Positions 34,865 to 44,403 of a DNA stretch of 64,000 nt are shown here, piece by piece. A program made the translations under genes and the position numbers. Every line of letters begins with the position of its first letter. The first letter of the stretch is position 1. The stretch spans positions 434,001 through 498,000 of the forward strand of contig NZ_JACIHE010000003.1 of NCBI RefSeq assembly GCF_014198245.1. Reading direction: 5' to 3'. The DNA is from Bradyrhizobium sp. cir1. GTDB lineage: Bacteria; Pseudomonadota; Alphaproteobacteria; Rhizobiales; Xanthobacteraceae. The notes below the pieces were generated by a model. That model was not told the DNA's origin. It saw only the letters and a list, made by a program, of their open reading frames with translations, and searched no databases.

Positions 34865-36400
34865 TTAAAAGGCGGTCGACGGGCTTGTTCGCGACGGCAG
34901 GACAGTCGACGGAAATTGACGCGTGAAGGCACGCGTCTTGGGCTGAACCCGCGATCCGTCGATCACCTCGAGCCGGCCGCAGCGGTTCAGCGTGTGCAGC
35001 TTCCGGCCGGGCCATAGCGGTCCGGGCTTGAGGGAGTGGCGGACGACCTGCCTGAACGTCGTCGGCGACAGCTCGACGATTTCCGCCAGGGCGAGGGCCG
35101 CGCCGTATCCGTCGGTGCAGTTTTGGACCGGCCGCCACAGCTTGTCGCCGAGGGTGACGAAGTTCCCCGCCGGTCGCGCGCTCGCGCGATCGATCAGGAC
35201 CGGGTTGCTGGCATGGGGCAGCCAGGGGCCGAGCAGATGTTCGGCGTAATAGATCGCAAGCGAATCCGAATAGCCGCCGGTGCCGTCGCGCCAGGCGCCG
35301 AACAGGTAGTAGAGACCGTTGTGCCGCGTGATCGTCGCATCGGCGAGTTCGAGGCCGGACAGCAGCGTTGTGTGCCGCTCCCATTTGTCCGGAAACCGGA
35401 CGCATCTGTAAAGGGCGACATCGCCGTTGAGCGAACTCTCCGGGATCATCCACAACTCGCCATCGTCCTCGATCAGGAAGGGATAGGAGAGGTGCCAGGG
35501 CTCTTCCAGCACCGGCACGACGTCGCCGACTGGCCCGGTGTCGCCGAACTCGATCGCCGAGATGATTCCCTTGCCGACGCGGTGATCGAGATCCTCGAAG
35601 AAGACGAATGTCCGCCCGCGCCAGGTGACCGGAAAGGGGTCGGCATAGAAATGGTTTCCGGGATCGCCGAGCACGGTCCAGCCCGGCCCGGACAGATCGC
35701 CGGTCTGCCAGACGCCGGCACCGTCATTGAAGCGCCACCCGATGTGCCAGTGCGGGGCGTAGCAGCAGAGGCGATAGATCTCCTTGGCGATCGACACCGC
35801 GAGCCCGCGCGCGACGTAGCTGGCAGGTCCGCGCTGGCTTGTCGTCGTGGCGGGATGCGCAAGCTGCGGCACGATGCGCGGTCGCCCCGACACGATTGCC
35901 GCCACCATGGTCAGGGTTCGCGCCATAACGGTTTCGAGCGCGCCGCTGAGACCGGCCGCAATCTCGCCGGACGGGTGGCCGCGATCGAGGACCGCTCCGT
36001 CGACCTCGTTGACGATCTCGATGACAGGCAGGTCGCCGGCGAGAATGGCGGCGAGCGCGGCGTTCTCGCCTGTGGCTCCGTTGAACCGTGGGCGGAGATA
36101 CAGCCGGGCAGGGCAGTTCGGGTCCCGCGCAGCGCTGGTGAAATCGACGATCACGTCCGCTGCACCGGCGCGCGCCCGCGTCCGTTCCGGAATGACCTTG
36201 AGCTTGTCGGCGCCGCTGTGCTTGCCCCTGTGCAGTACCATGCGTTCGAGCTCGAACAGCATGTCGAGACCCGCCGGCCGCGGCGCCGCCGTTGCCGTCC
36301 ATGCGATTTGAACCGGCACATCGCGTCCGTCGATCGACAGCGTCTCGCGGTCCATCCACCGCCGCGCATGTTCAATTTCACAGCGAAACTCGATGATCAT
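34865..36400 (-). CDS. GINT1-like glycan-associated protein (function unknown)
   Basis: 511 residues. The C-terminal half (about 215-480) matches the five-bladed fold segment seen in plant glucosamine inositolphosphorylceramide transferase and in many bacterial polysaccharide clusters: HFYADPFP, FFEDLDHRVGKG, WHLSYPFLIEDDGELWMIPES (about 302-322), LYYLFGAW and the tail ARPAGNFVTLGDKLWRPVQN. The N-terminal 200 residues, with FELERMVLHRGKH, resemble the substrate-sensing start of related formyltransferase-fused proteins but no transferase motif is intact. No signal peptide. It lies 28 bp downstream of the glycosyltransferase on the same strand, so it should act on the same surface glycan. Its enzymatic activity cannot be stated. 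Confidence 0.75.
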   Translation of the reverse strand: MIIEFRCEIEHARRWMDRETLSIDGRDVPVQIAWTATAAPRPAGLDMLFELERMVLHRGKHSGADKLKVIPERTRARAGAADVIVDFTSAARDPNCPARLYLRPRFNGATGENAALAAILAGDLPVIEIVNEVDGAVLDRGHPSGEIAAGLSGALETVMARTLTMVAAIVSGRPRIVPQLAHPATTTSQRGPASYVARGLAVSIAKEIYRLCCYAPHWHIGWRFNDGAGVWQTGDLSGPGWTVLGDPGNHFYADPFPVTWRGRTFVFFEDLDHRVGKGIISAIEFGDTGPVGDVVPVLEEPWHLSYPFLIEDDGELWMIPESSLNGDVALYRCVRFPDKWERHTTLLSGLELADATITRHNGLYYLFGAWRDGTGGYSDSLAIYYAEHLLGPWLPHASNPVLIDRASARPAGNFVTLGDKLWRPVQNCTDGYGAALALAEIVELSPTTFRQVVRHSLKPGPLWPGRKLHTLNRCGRLEVIDGSRVQPKTRAFTRQFPSTVLPSRTSPSTAF

Positions 36401-36428
36401 GTCGAGCCCATTATTCGAACCTGTCAGG

Positions 36429-37526
36429 TCAAATGACTTGGCCGAGAATGCGAACGTATTCCTCCACCATGGCGTCTACCGAATAGCGCGACCTCAGGCC
36501 TTTGGCGTTTTGTCGCAGCTCATCGCGCAAGGGTTGGTCGGTCAGGAGTTTCGAGACCGCCGCCGACAGCTTCGCATGATCGGAGGCATCGACGAACAGT
36601 GCGGTCGGTTTTCCCTCGAAGGACAACACCTCGCGCAGCACGGGAAGATCGGTGACGACGGAGGGAACGCCGGCGTTCGCGGCCTCGACCGCTGCGAGAC
36701 CGAAAGTCTCGGCCTGCGTCGGAAACACGAAGATGTCGAGACAGGCGAGAAAGTCCGCCATCCGGCGCGGCGTGATTTCGCCGAGCAGGTGCAGCCTGTC
36801 CGATACTTTCAACTCATCTGCCAGCTGCCTCAGCCGGGCCTCGTCGGCGCCCTGGCCGGCCAGTGCAAGGTGCCAGGACGGCTGGTCCGGCAACAGACGG
36901 ATCGCCGCATCGAGCCGCTTGTGCGGATGCAGCCTCGCGGCGCAGCCGAGCAGGGTGCAGTCTTGCGGCAGATTGAATTTGGCTCGCGCGGCTTCCTTCG
37001 ACAGGGTGAGCGCCTTGTCGTCGAAACCGTGCGGGACATGCACCATGCGCGAGCGATAGGCCGCGGGATAGCGCGAATATTCGCGCTGCATGTCCTGCGA
37101 GTTGAGGGTGATGCGGTCGAAGAAGCCGAGGCTGCCCATGACGATGTCGGCGGCGCGCACCGGCCAGCTCATCGACAGTGCGGACGAGACCTGATTGGCG
37201 ATAACAGGTGCGCGGCAGACGAGGCGCGATGTGCCTGCGCCGATGACGTTGCCGAAATGCTGGAAGGTCAGAACCGCATCGGGCCTGGCGGTCCTGATAT
37301 GACGACCGAGCGTCCAGAGCATCCGCAGCAGCGCCAGCGGATTGCCGGGCCGGCGCGATGCGCAATAGAGCGTATCCGGCGGCTCGTCGAAGGACTCCGA
37401 CTTGCGGAAGAAGAACAGGTGGGTGACGCGATAGCCGCGCGCGGAGAGGCCGGCGCCGAGCAACCTGGAGATCTCCTGCGCACCGGCATTTTCGGCCTGG
37501 GTCTGGACGAGGAGCACGTGCGGCAT
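36429..37526 (-). CDS. Glycosyltransferase family 4 protein
   Basis: 365 residues from the ATG at 37526, which starts the N-terminal strand MPHVLLVQTQAENAGAQE. A GTG at 37619 would add 31 low-complexity residues. GT-B fold enzyme: the C-terminal donor-binding motif FVFPTQAETFGLAAVEAANAG contains the E-x7-E pattern, and HVPHGFDDKAL and GCAARLHPHKRLD are typical GT4 elements. It transfers a sugar from a nucleotide donor to a growing lipid-linked glycan; donor and linkage are unknown. First gene of a two-gene minus-strand unit, divergent from the co-polymerase gene. Confidence 0.9.
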   Translation of the reverse strand: MPHVLLVQTQAENAGAQEISRLLGAGLSARGYRVTHLFFFRKSESFDEPPDTLYCASRRPGNPLALLRMLWTLGRHIRTARPDAVLTFQHFGNVIGAGTSRLVCRAPVIANQVSSALSMSWPVRAADIVMGSLGFFDRITLNSQDMQREYSRYPAAYRSRMVHVPHGFDDKALTLSKEAARAKFNLPQDCTLLGCAARLHPHKRLDAAIRLLPDQPSWHLALAGQGADEARLRQLADELKVSDRLHLLGEITPRRMADFLACLDIFVFPTQAETFGLAAVEAANAGVPSVVTDLPVLREVLSFEGKPTALFVDASDHAKLSAAVSKLLTDQPLRDELRQNAKGLRSRYSVDAMVEEYVRILGQVI

Positions 37527-37841
37527 GGTTGCGCCGCTGTCTGGTTTTGCGAGTGCTGCTGCGGTGGACGGCAGCTTCGGTGCATCGCCCAGTTCTGCGC
37601 CTGGTTGGTAATGGAGCACGAATCTCGACCCGCTAATGAAACGTTCACCTTCTTAACCCCGTACCTATCATGCGGGCATCGCGCGGACACCGACTAGCAA
37701 CAAACGGAGTTAATGCGCGCGACGCCGGAACGGCGCCGATCACACGGGAATTCCGCTGGTTCGGGCACGGTGTGGCGCGAGCGCGTTAACCAATTGGTGA
37801 CGGTCGCGCGAGGGGCGGGGTAACGGCCGATTAACCATAGA

Positions 37842-37853
37842 TATTTACGGTGG
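37842..37853. promoter_or_regulatory. 12-bp element TATTTACGGTGG, copy 1
   Basis: AT-rich 12-mer upstream of the co-polymerase gene that recurs exactly at 48231-48242 directly before the giant adhesin gene; both are preceded by TTAAC within 12 bases. Function unknown; a shared promoter or binding site is possible. Confidence 0.35.
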
Positions 37854-37900
37854 AGCAGGCCACTGAACAGTGTTCGCCAGTTGGAATCCGAGTAAAGTCC

Positions 37901-39997
37901 ATGACGTTCGGTCGCCGCGCAGACCCGACAAGTTCCGGATCGACCGGTGTCGCCGCGTCGTGGCAGACCCGGACAGCGTCGACCGACAAGCCTCGCGGAA
38001 CGGCCGCGCGTCTTGGCGGCATGCTCACCGCCGCGGGTGCGTTCTCCTTCCTTCGCGACAATGCGCGCCGTATCCTGACGCTGGCGCTCGCGATCTTCGC
38101 CCTCGGCGTCGTCGTTCTTCTGGTGATTCCGGTTCGATTTGCCGCAACCGCCCTGGTCGTCGTGGATCCCCGCGAGCAGCGCGTGACTACGGACCAAGAC
38201 GTTCTGCCGGGCATAGGGCAGGACAGCGCCGCGCTGCAGAGCCTGGTTGAAGTTGCGAAGTCCGACGGCTTCCTCAAGCCGCTAATCGAGCAGCTCAAGG
38301 TTCGCGACGACGAGGACATCTCCGGGGGGCACACCGACCCTGCGCGTCTGCTCGAGCGATTCCGCAATCGTCTCGATATTTCCCGGCGCGGGCTCACCTA
38401 TGTCATCGCCATCCGATTCACCTCGAACCGGTCAGAGCGCGCGGCCTATTATGCCAACGCGATTGCCGAGGCGTTCGTCGCCAGCCAGACCCGCATCCGT
38501 ACCGAGGCGACTGATGAAGCCGCCGACTGGCTGAGTGGCCGGCTCAAGACGTTGAACGACCGCTTGAAGGCATCGGAGGACGCCGTCGCCGCGTTCAAGC
38601 TCGAGCACCGGATTGTCAACGCCGGCAAGGATTCCACGACCCAGCAATTGCGCGTGACCGAGCTGTCGCAGCAGGTCGCCGCCGCGCGCGCCCGGACCGA
38701 AGAAGCAAGAGCCCGCTACGAGCAGGCGCAGCGCGACGTGAAGGCGAATGTCGAGGCTCCCGCCAAGCAGGATCTCCTGAGCGCGCTGCGCGCCCAGCGA
38801 TCGGCCCTCAACGATCAGATTGCGCAGAAGCGCGCGGTGCTCGGCGATCGCCATCCCGACCTCGTGATGTCGTACAGCCAGCTGAACGACCTCAACCGGC
38901 AGATCGAGGTCGAGCGCTCCAAGGGCATCGACACCGCAAAGTCGGAATACGAGTCCCAGCGCGACCAGCAGAAGGCGCTCGAAAGCCAGATGAAGGCGGC
39001 TGAATCGCAGCTCCTGGTCGACGGTCAGGCGCTGGTGAAGCTCCAGGAGCTGCAGCGCGACGCCGAGGCCAACAGGAACATCTACGAACAATTCCTCTCG
39101 CGCTCGAAGACGACGAACGAGCAGCGTCTTCTGCAGAGCTCCCAGACCAAGGTGGCTTCGCCTGCCATTCCGCCGCTGCGTTCGACCCTACCGCCGCTGC
39201 CTTTGCTGCTCGCCGCTCTCGCGATCGGCTCGCTGCTGACTTCGACGGCGGTCGTTGCCGCGACCGGGCGCGGATCGGACAAGGCCGCTGAAGAGGATCC
39301 TGCTCCAGATCCGGCGCCGCGTCAGCCCGCGGCATGGCCGCGCCCGCCAGTGTGGGCCCGCATTCCCGACCTGTTGCCTGGCGATACGCCGAGGAACATC
39401 TGGCAAGGCCCGGTGTCCGCGACGGCCGAGCTCGATCTCGGTCCGCATCTGCGTCCGGTGCTCGACAGGCTGGAGAAGCTGCCGGGCGCCCGGGGCAAGG
39501 TTGCGCTCGTGATGTCGGTCGGCAAGCGCGCCGGCGGCAACACTGTGGCGCGATCGCTGAACCGGTGGGCGATCAACAGGGGAAAGCTGAGCGTCCTGAT
39601 CCGGGTCGAGCCTGATCTCGGTGGTGCCGGGGCCGGTCTTGCCAAGGGACAGGCGGACGGTGTGAGCATCGCGAACTTCCGCAGCGTCAGTGCACTTCTC
39701 GGCGCGAGCAGGCAGCCCGAGGCGTTGCCCGCGGATGATATTCGTTCCGAGTTCGATCTGGTCGTCGTCCATGCAACCTCGCTGGCCCTGCAGCCCGAGG
39801 CGGCGGCGCTGGCCGCGCATGCCGATCTCGTCATTCTGGTTGCGCGCGAAGACGCGGTCGATTCAGCCGCCATGCGCCGGGCAATTGCCGCGCTCTCCCG
39901 CTTCGGTGGCGTGCCGACCGGGATCGTCGTCAATCATGTGCCGGCCGATTCGACCTCGGCTGAACGTCGGGGCGAAGTGCTGGGTCTGGTCGGTTGA
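37901..39997 (+). CDS. Polysaccharide co-polymerase (GumC/Wzc type) with degenerate kinase domain
   Basis: 698 residues from the ATG at 37901; a GTG at 37850 could add 17. A Wzz domain with membrane helices flanks a long periplasmic coiled coil (roughly residues 150-410, rich in A, E, Q and R), the second helix being PLPLLLAALAIGSLL. The C-terminal region has the fold order of a bacterial tyrosine kinase, but Walker A reads GKRAGGNT (541-548) instead of GxxGxGKT/S, Walker A' reads IRVEPDLGG, and Walker B has histidine (VVVHATS) where aspartate is expected. No tyrosine cluster ends the protein. It should control chain length and export of the surface polysaccharide without kinase activity. Confidence 0.85.
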   Translation: MTFGRRADPTSSGSTGVAASWQTRTASTDKPRGTAARLGGMLTAAGAFSFLRDNARRILTLALAIFALGVVVLLVIPVRFAATALVVVDPREQRVTTDQDVLPGIGQDSAALQSLVEVAKSDGFLKPLIEQLKVRDDEDISGGHTDPARLLERFRNRLDISRRGLTYVIAIRFTSNRSERAAYYANAIAEAFVASQTRIRTEATDEAADWLSGRLKTLNDRLKASEDAVAAFKLEHRIVNAGKDSTTQQLRVTELSQQVAAARARTEEARARYEQAQRDVKANVEAPAKQDLLSALRAQRSALNDQIAQKRAVLGDRHPDLVMSYSQLNDLNRQIEVERSKGIDTAKSEYESQRDQQKALESQMKAAESQLLVDGQALVKLQELQRDAEANRNIYEQFLSRSKTTNEQRLLQSSQTKVASPAIPPLRSTLPPLPLLLAALAIGSLLTSTAVVAATGRGSDKAAEEDPAPDPAPRQPAAWPRPPVWARIPDLLPGDTPRNIWQGPVSATAELDLGPHLRPVLDRLEKLPGARGKVALVMSVGKRAGGNTVARSLNRWAINRGKLSVLIRVEPDLGGAGAGLAKGQADGVSIANFRSVSALLGASRQPEALPADDIRSEFDLVVVHATSLALQPEAAALAAHADLVILVAREDAVDSAAMRRAIAALSRFGGVPTGIVVNHVPADSTSAERRGEVLGLVG

Positions 39998-40004
39998 TCG
40001 GCGC

Positions 40005-41351
40005 CTACTCGCCGGGCTCGGCACCGCGGACCGCATAGGTGCCGCGTTTCCACGCCGAGAAGCGCAAAAGTGCGAGAATGGAAGGATCCACGCCGGTTCG
40101 CCACCGGCAGAGGATGTTGAGCGCGATGGTCGCGAGCGCCAGCGATACGGTCGCCGAGATCGCGGCGCCAAGCACGCCGAGCCAGGGAATCAGGACGAGG
40201 AATCCGACCAGCCGCAGCGCGACGTTCGCGGCGACGACGGGGACATAGATGCGCTCGTGGCCGGTCAGCTGCAGGATCGCCGCAGATGGACCGCCCGCCG
40301 CCTGGAAAGCCGTTCCGATCGCGAGCACGATCAGGACCCAGTGCTGCGCGGCGAAATGCGGCCCGAACAGATTGAGAAGATGGGGACCACCGACCCAGAT
40401 CAGGAGCAGTCCGCTGACCACGCAAAGCGCGGTCACCTCCGCCATGAGCCGCAGCGTTCGCTCGAACTCCCGGTGGTTCTTGCTGAAGTACAGCGAAGGG
40501 AGGCGGCGCGCGCCGAAACTGTAAAGTGCGGCCGACACCATGGCGAAGATGTTGGCGAGGCGCGAGGCGGCGAAATAGATTCCGGCGGTTGCCGGATCGA
40601 GCATCCAGTAGACCAGGATGACGTCGAAATACTGGTTTGCCGCCTCAAGGATGGACGCGATCCAGAAATGAAGTGCGCTCAATCTCCAGCGCGACGGCTC
40701 GGACTGGGCCGTCGTGCCGCGGAAATCCGGCAGTGCTTGTGCAACCGCAACGATCTGCGTCACCAGACCAATCGACATCGCGATCGTCATCACGGCGATC
40801 AGTTCCGCAGGATCGAGCTGTCGATGGCTGAACAAGACGGCGAGCAGAAACAGGACGACGCCGACCCGCCAGAAGAATTCCCGGTTTCCTTCCCCCATGA
40901 GAATGCTGACCAGCGAACGTGCGACCTGGCTGCCGAGCATCACTCCCGCGCTCACGGCGGTGTAGGCAGACACAGCGAAGATCAGCAGCCACCCATCGCC
41001 TCTCATACTCGCCACGATCGCGGTTGCGCCGATCGCAATCAGCATCGCGACGGACGAGACCTTCAGGCTCGATATCAACACGCCCTTGGTCAGATCGGGC
41101 CGATCCTGCACCCGGTACTCGTTCAGAAAGCGCACCAGAAGCGATTCCTGCCCGACCAGTCCCACCACCGCCGCGATCTGGGCAACCGAGAGCCAGGTCG
41201 CAAAGATGCCGAACCCATCCGGCGACATCGCTCGCGCCGCCAGCGAGAACAACGCAAACGCGAGCGCGCCGCTGCCAACCTTGAGGAGGATGGTCCCGAC
41301 GACACCGCGCGTTACGTCACGCCGCAGAAACTGAACAATGGATGCGATCAT
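40005..41351 (-). CDS. Wzx-type polysaccharide flippase
   Basis: 448-residue polytopic membrane protein with about 12-14 hydrophobic segments and few charged residues between them. The opening VGTILLKVGSGALAFALFSLAARAMSPDGFGIFATWLS, read in segments, is the usual start of the polysaccharide synthase/MATE-like exporters that move lipid-linked repeat units across the inner membrane. ATG at 41351. It is convergent with the co-polymerase (7 bp between stops). With the ligase/polymerase and co-polymerase it gives the core of a Wzx/Wzy-dependent pathway. Confidence 0.85.
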   Translation of the reverse strand: MIASIVQFLRRDVTRGVVGTILLKVGSGALAFALFSLAARAMSPDGFGIFATWLSVAQIAAVVGLVGQESLLVRFLNEYRVQDRPDLTKGVLISSLKVSSVAMLIAIGATAIVASMRGDGWLLIFAVSAYTAVSAGVMLGSQVARSLVSILMGEGNREFFWRVGVVLFLLAVLFSHRQLDPAELIAVMTIAMSIGLVTQIVAVAQALPDFRGTTAQSEPSRWRLSALHFWIASILEAANQYFDVILVYWMLDPATAGIYFAASRLANIFAMVSAALYSFGARRLPSLYFSKNHREFERTLRLMAEVTALCVVSGLLLIWVGGPHLLNLFGPHFAAQHWVLIVLAIGTAFQAAGGPSAAILQLTGHERIYVPVVAANVALRLVGFLVLIPWLGVLGAAISATVSLALATIALNILCRWRTGVDPSILALLRFSAWKRGTYAVRGAEPGE

Positions 41352-41791
41352 GGAAGATACGGGGCGTCCCCCGAAAATGTCCGTTGCGAGAGTGATGGCA
41401 ACCTAGCACGCCGGGAAATCATGAGTGTTAATGCACCGTCTGCGGAATCATCGCATCCGCCGGCGGTGCCGGCGTGGGCCGCTGCTTCACCCTGAAACAT
41501 CTGCGTCCCTCTTGTCCCAGATAGAGCAGAGACCGGCGCAATCGAAAAGCGACGTGATGCCGCGTCACCGCTCGACGGGCTGCTGATCTGACGGAAAACG
41601 GTCATGTGTTGAACCGTGACAGGACTGAAGGCCGGGTTTTGTGGATCATCCCGAGCAAGGGGCGTGCCGGGACGGGTCATCCCGTGATCCGTTAACCTCG
41701 ATCTCTGGAAATGATCGCGTTCGGCCCTGCGATGCGACATCAGGCGGGAAAATTGCACGTGGAACCACCGTTAACTGTGGGAGCCTGGACC
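41352..41791. other. 440-bp gap between flippase and FAD oxidoreductase
   Basis: Divergent intergenic region. I see no convincing gene: the open frames here lack a ribosome site and have no recognisable domain. It must hold the promoters of the flippase (minus) and the FAD oxidoreductase (plus). No clear operator or repeat was found. Confidence 0.5.
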
Positions 41792-43015
41792 ATGACGGCG
41801 GATAGCACCGTGACCGAAGCGATCGCGGCAGCGGAGACTTCGACGATCGCTGCGGACATCGCGATCGTCGGCGGCGGCCTTGCGGGATCGCTCGCGGCCG
41901 GCGTCCTTGCACGGGCAGGGCATCGCGTCGCTCTGATCGACAAGCGCGCGGTCCCCCCGGACGAGTTTCGGGTGGAGAAGATCGGCGGCCATCAGCTGGA
42001 GCTGTTCCGCAGGCTCGGCTTCATCGATGCTCTCGCGAGCGCCGGTTGCCTCTATGATCGCGTGCTCAATGTCAGGGAAGGCAAGGTGGTCGATGTCACC
42101 GTCGGCCGGGCTTACGGGCTTCCCTATGCCGATCTCGTTGCCATGGCGCGAAGCCAGTTACCTGATCCCTCAAGTCTGATCGTCGACGAGGTCGCCGCGA
42201 TCAACTATAGCGACGATGTCCAGCATCTCGAGCTCGCCTCGGGGAGGCGCATCGATGCGCGCCTTGTCGTTCTGGCCACGGGCATGGCGGGAGCGCTCGG
42301 TTACAAGCTCGGCATCAGGCGGCGCGTGCTGGCGGAGCGCCATTCGGTCTCGTTCGGTTTCACCATCGCCCGCCGCGATGGCGCGCCGTTCGATTTCGAG
42401 GCGCTGACCTGCTACGGCGAGCGTACGGCGGACGGCGTCGATTATCTCAGCCTGTTTCCGGTGCGCGCAGGCATGCGGGCAAATCTCTTCATGTTCCGGG
42501 ATCCGACAGATCCTGTCATGCGTGACCTGCGTCGAGATACCGAAGCGACATTGTTGCGGTTGCTGCCGGGATTGCAGAGCTTCCTCGGCGATTTCCGCGT
42601 GACGGAGCGGGTCCAGAACTGGGTGATGGATCTGTCCGTTGTCGAAGGACATCTCCAGCCCGGAATCGTGCTCATCGGCGATGCGTTCCAGACCAACTGC
42701 CCGGCGGCCGGCACGGGCGTCGCCCGCCTGCTGGTCGACGTCGAGCGTCTTTGCACCGAATATGCGCCGCGCTGGCTCGCAACTGCGGGCATGGGTACGG
42801 AGAAGATATCGCAGTTCTATTCCGATCCCGACAAGATCGCGGCGGACCAGCAGTCGCTGAAGATGGCGCGCTTCCGACAGGCGCTGACGTCCCGCAACGA
42901 CATCAGCTGGGACGTACGGCGGCGGCTGCACTTCTTGCGGCGCAGTATCACCCATCGGGTCGATCAGATGCAGCCAGGCTGGCTCGCGCAAGTTCGAAGC
43001 GCGTTGCGCGCCTGA
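41792..43015 (+). CDS. FAD-dependent oxidoreductase in polysaccharide cluster
   Basis: 407 residues from the ATG at 41792. The FAD motif IVGGGLAGSLAAGVLARAG begins at residue 25, with the second FAD motif GDAFQTNCPAAGTG at 296-309; this places it among the group A monooxygenase/halogenase and geranylgeranyl reductase-like flavoproteins. No NAD(P)H Rossmann motif is separate, as expected for that group. Standing alone between a flippase and an acyltransferase gene, it might modify a lipid carrier or a glycan substituent, but nothing in the sequence fixes the substrate. The frame is open upstream; the chosen ATG follows GGGAGCC and gives the usual short N-terminal leader. Confidence 0.82.
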   Translation: MTADSTVTEAIAAAETSTIAADIAIVGGGLAGSLAAGVLARAGHRVALIDKRAVPPDEFRVEKIGGHQLELFRRLGFIDALASAGCLYDRVLNVREGKVVDVTVGRAYGLPYADLVAMARSQLPDPSSLIVDEVAAINYSDDVQHLELASGRRIDARLVVLATGMAGALGYKLGIRRRVLAERHSVSFGFTIARRDGAPFDFEALTCYGERTADGVDYLSLFPVRAGMRANLFMFRDPTDPVMRDLRRDTEATLLRLLPGLQSFLGDFRVTERVQNWVMDLSVVEGHLQPGIVLIGDAFQTNCPAAGTGVARLLVDVERLCTEYAPRWLATAGMGTEKISQFYSDPDKIAADQQSLKMARFRQALTSRNDISWDVRRRLHFLRRSITHRVDQMQPGWLAQVRSALRA

Positions 43016-43037
43016 GTGCTGCGCGCCGTCGCGCCAG

Positions 43038-44174
43038 TTAGCGCGTGGGGGTCGTGCTGCGGGTCGGCAGGAGCCTGAACTCCGACATTCGCTTGGCGGC
43101 CAGCTTGAGCCAGGGCGCCTGCTTTAGTGCAAACAGCGATATGGCGCCCACCGTGCTGCCGGCCTGGGTGACGGTCCACATTGGCGAAGGCTGTGCGCCG
43201 AACAGTTTCTTGTATGGCTCGTCGCCAATCGTGAAGTCGAGCATCTGATCCCCGCGCTCGATGCAATCCCTCGCCACCTGCTCGAACATCAGCGCGCCCA
43301 GTGACTGGCTCTTGTAGCCGGCGATGTCGAAGGCACTCATGATGACGAGAAAGCTGTCACGGTGGTGCAATCCAAGCACGGCGGCGATCACCTCGCCATC
43401 CATCTTCATGGCATAGAGCCGCACAAAGGAGCCGAGGCCGCGGACCGCAACGTCGGAATAGAAGTCATAATATTCGGGTCGCTGGAGCAGGTCTCCGTCG
43501 CCCTGCGACTGGAAGCGTGGACCGCGGAATTTCCTCATCACGTCCAGCGCTTCGAGGATGGAGGCGCTGTCATCGCAGCATGAGAAGCTGAGTACGCCTT
43601 TCTTCTGGAGCTGACGATATTTCTTTGCGAGCTCCTTCTGGTAGGAGCGATCCAGGGCGCTGGCGCGCCATTGCTCGAATGGAGCGACGAGAACCGTCGC
43701 ATAGGCATTGGTGTCCATCGTGACCCGGCGGGGTGCGTCCAGGAGGCTCTCGATTGGAAGCCGCCCGTCCGGCAGCTTGGTCATCCGGAGCAGGTCGAAG
43801 GGGCGGACGAGATGCCGGATCTCCGCGCATGCGTCCGCATCTCTGAGCAGTTCGGCAAACACCTGCGGGCTGCAAACGGGCGCCAGATAGTCGGAAACGC
43901 GCAGGTCGGCGAATTCGACGGTTCGTATCGGACCGCGCCGGACCCGCAGCAAAGGCAGCACCATCGCAAGGGCGCGGCTCGCATGGCGACGAGCCACGAC
44001 GACCAGCGGGGTTGCGTCGGCATGAGATGCGAGCCTGCTGTAGAGGCTGTGCAGCCAGAGCGGATGCTGGAAGGCGGTCGCGGCCGAACCGTCGAACAGA
44101 TCTGCATATTCCGGAGAGAGAAAGTCGAATGCCGGCTCGACGGCGATATCGAACGTATTGCTAGACGTCGTCAT
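43038..44174 (-). CDS. CelD/BcsL-like acyltransferase (GNAT fold)
   Basis: 378-residue protein of the group annotated as acetyltransferases involved in cellulose biosynthesis (CelD, FemAB/GNAT-like). Features are the N-terminal AFQHPLWLHSLYSRLASHADATPLVV, the central LDRSYQKELAKKYRQLQKKGVLSF and the C-terminal acyl-CoA binding half with GEVIAAVLGLHHRDSFLVIMSAFD and FEQVARDCIERGDQMLDFTIGDEPYK. These proteins are common in exopolysaccharide loci and probably acylate a glycan or lipid. The ATG is at 44174. Convergent with the FAD oxidoreductase (22 bp) and divergent from the ligase gene across a 229-bp gap. Confidence 0.82.
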   Translation of the reverse strand: MTTSSNTFDIAVEPAFDFLSPEYADLFDGSAATAFQHPLWLHSLYSRLASHADATPLVVVARRHASRALAMVLPLLRVRRGPIRTVEFADLRVSDYLAPVCSPQVFAELLRDADACAEIRHLVRPFDLLRMTKLPDGRLPIESLLDAPRRVTMDTNAYATVLVAPFEQWRASALDRSYQKELAKKYRQLQKKGVLSFSCCDDSASILEALDVMRKFRGPRFQSQGDGDLLQRPEYYDFYSDVAVRGLGSFVRLYAMKMDGEVIAAVLGLHHRDSFLVIMSAFDIAGYKSQSLGALMFEQVARDCIERGDQMLDFTIGDEPYKKLFGAQPSPMWTVTQAGSTVGAISLFALKQAPWLKLAAKRMSEFRLLPTRSTTPTR

Positions 44175-44403
44175 GCGTAACCAGGGAAATCATGTCGCTC
44201 GGGAATGGGTCGATCGAGCCGGAACCGAGGTTTTATAGCAGGGGAGTGGCGATCGAGATACCGACGCGGTACGATTTGCATTAATCCGTCGAGCCTGGTT
44301 CGTATCGTTACCGAATTCTTAACGTTTCGCGATCGCAAGGGCTCGGACGTGGACGTCAACCTGCGCTAGCAAATAATTAACCGCGTCTGGGGAAGGTCGG
44401 CTC

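Noticed and set aside
41348-41758. 136-codon minus-strand open frame in the gap after the flippase gene
   Set aside because: No ribosome site, no domain, and residue composition like non-coding GC-rich DNA; it also runs into the FAD oxidoreductase upstream region.
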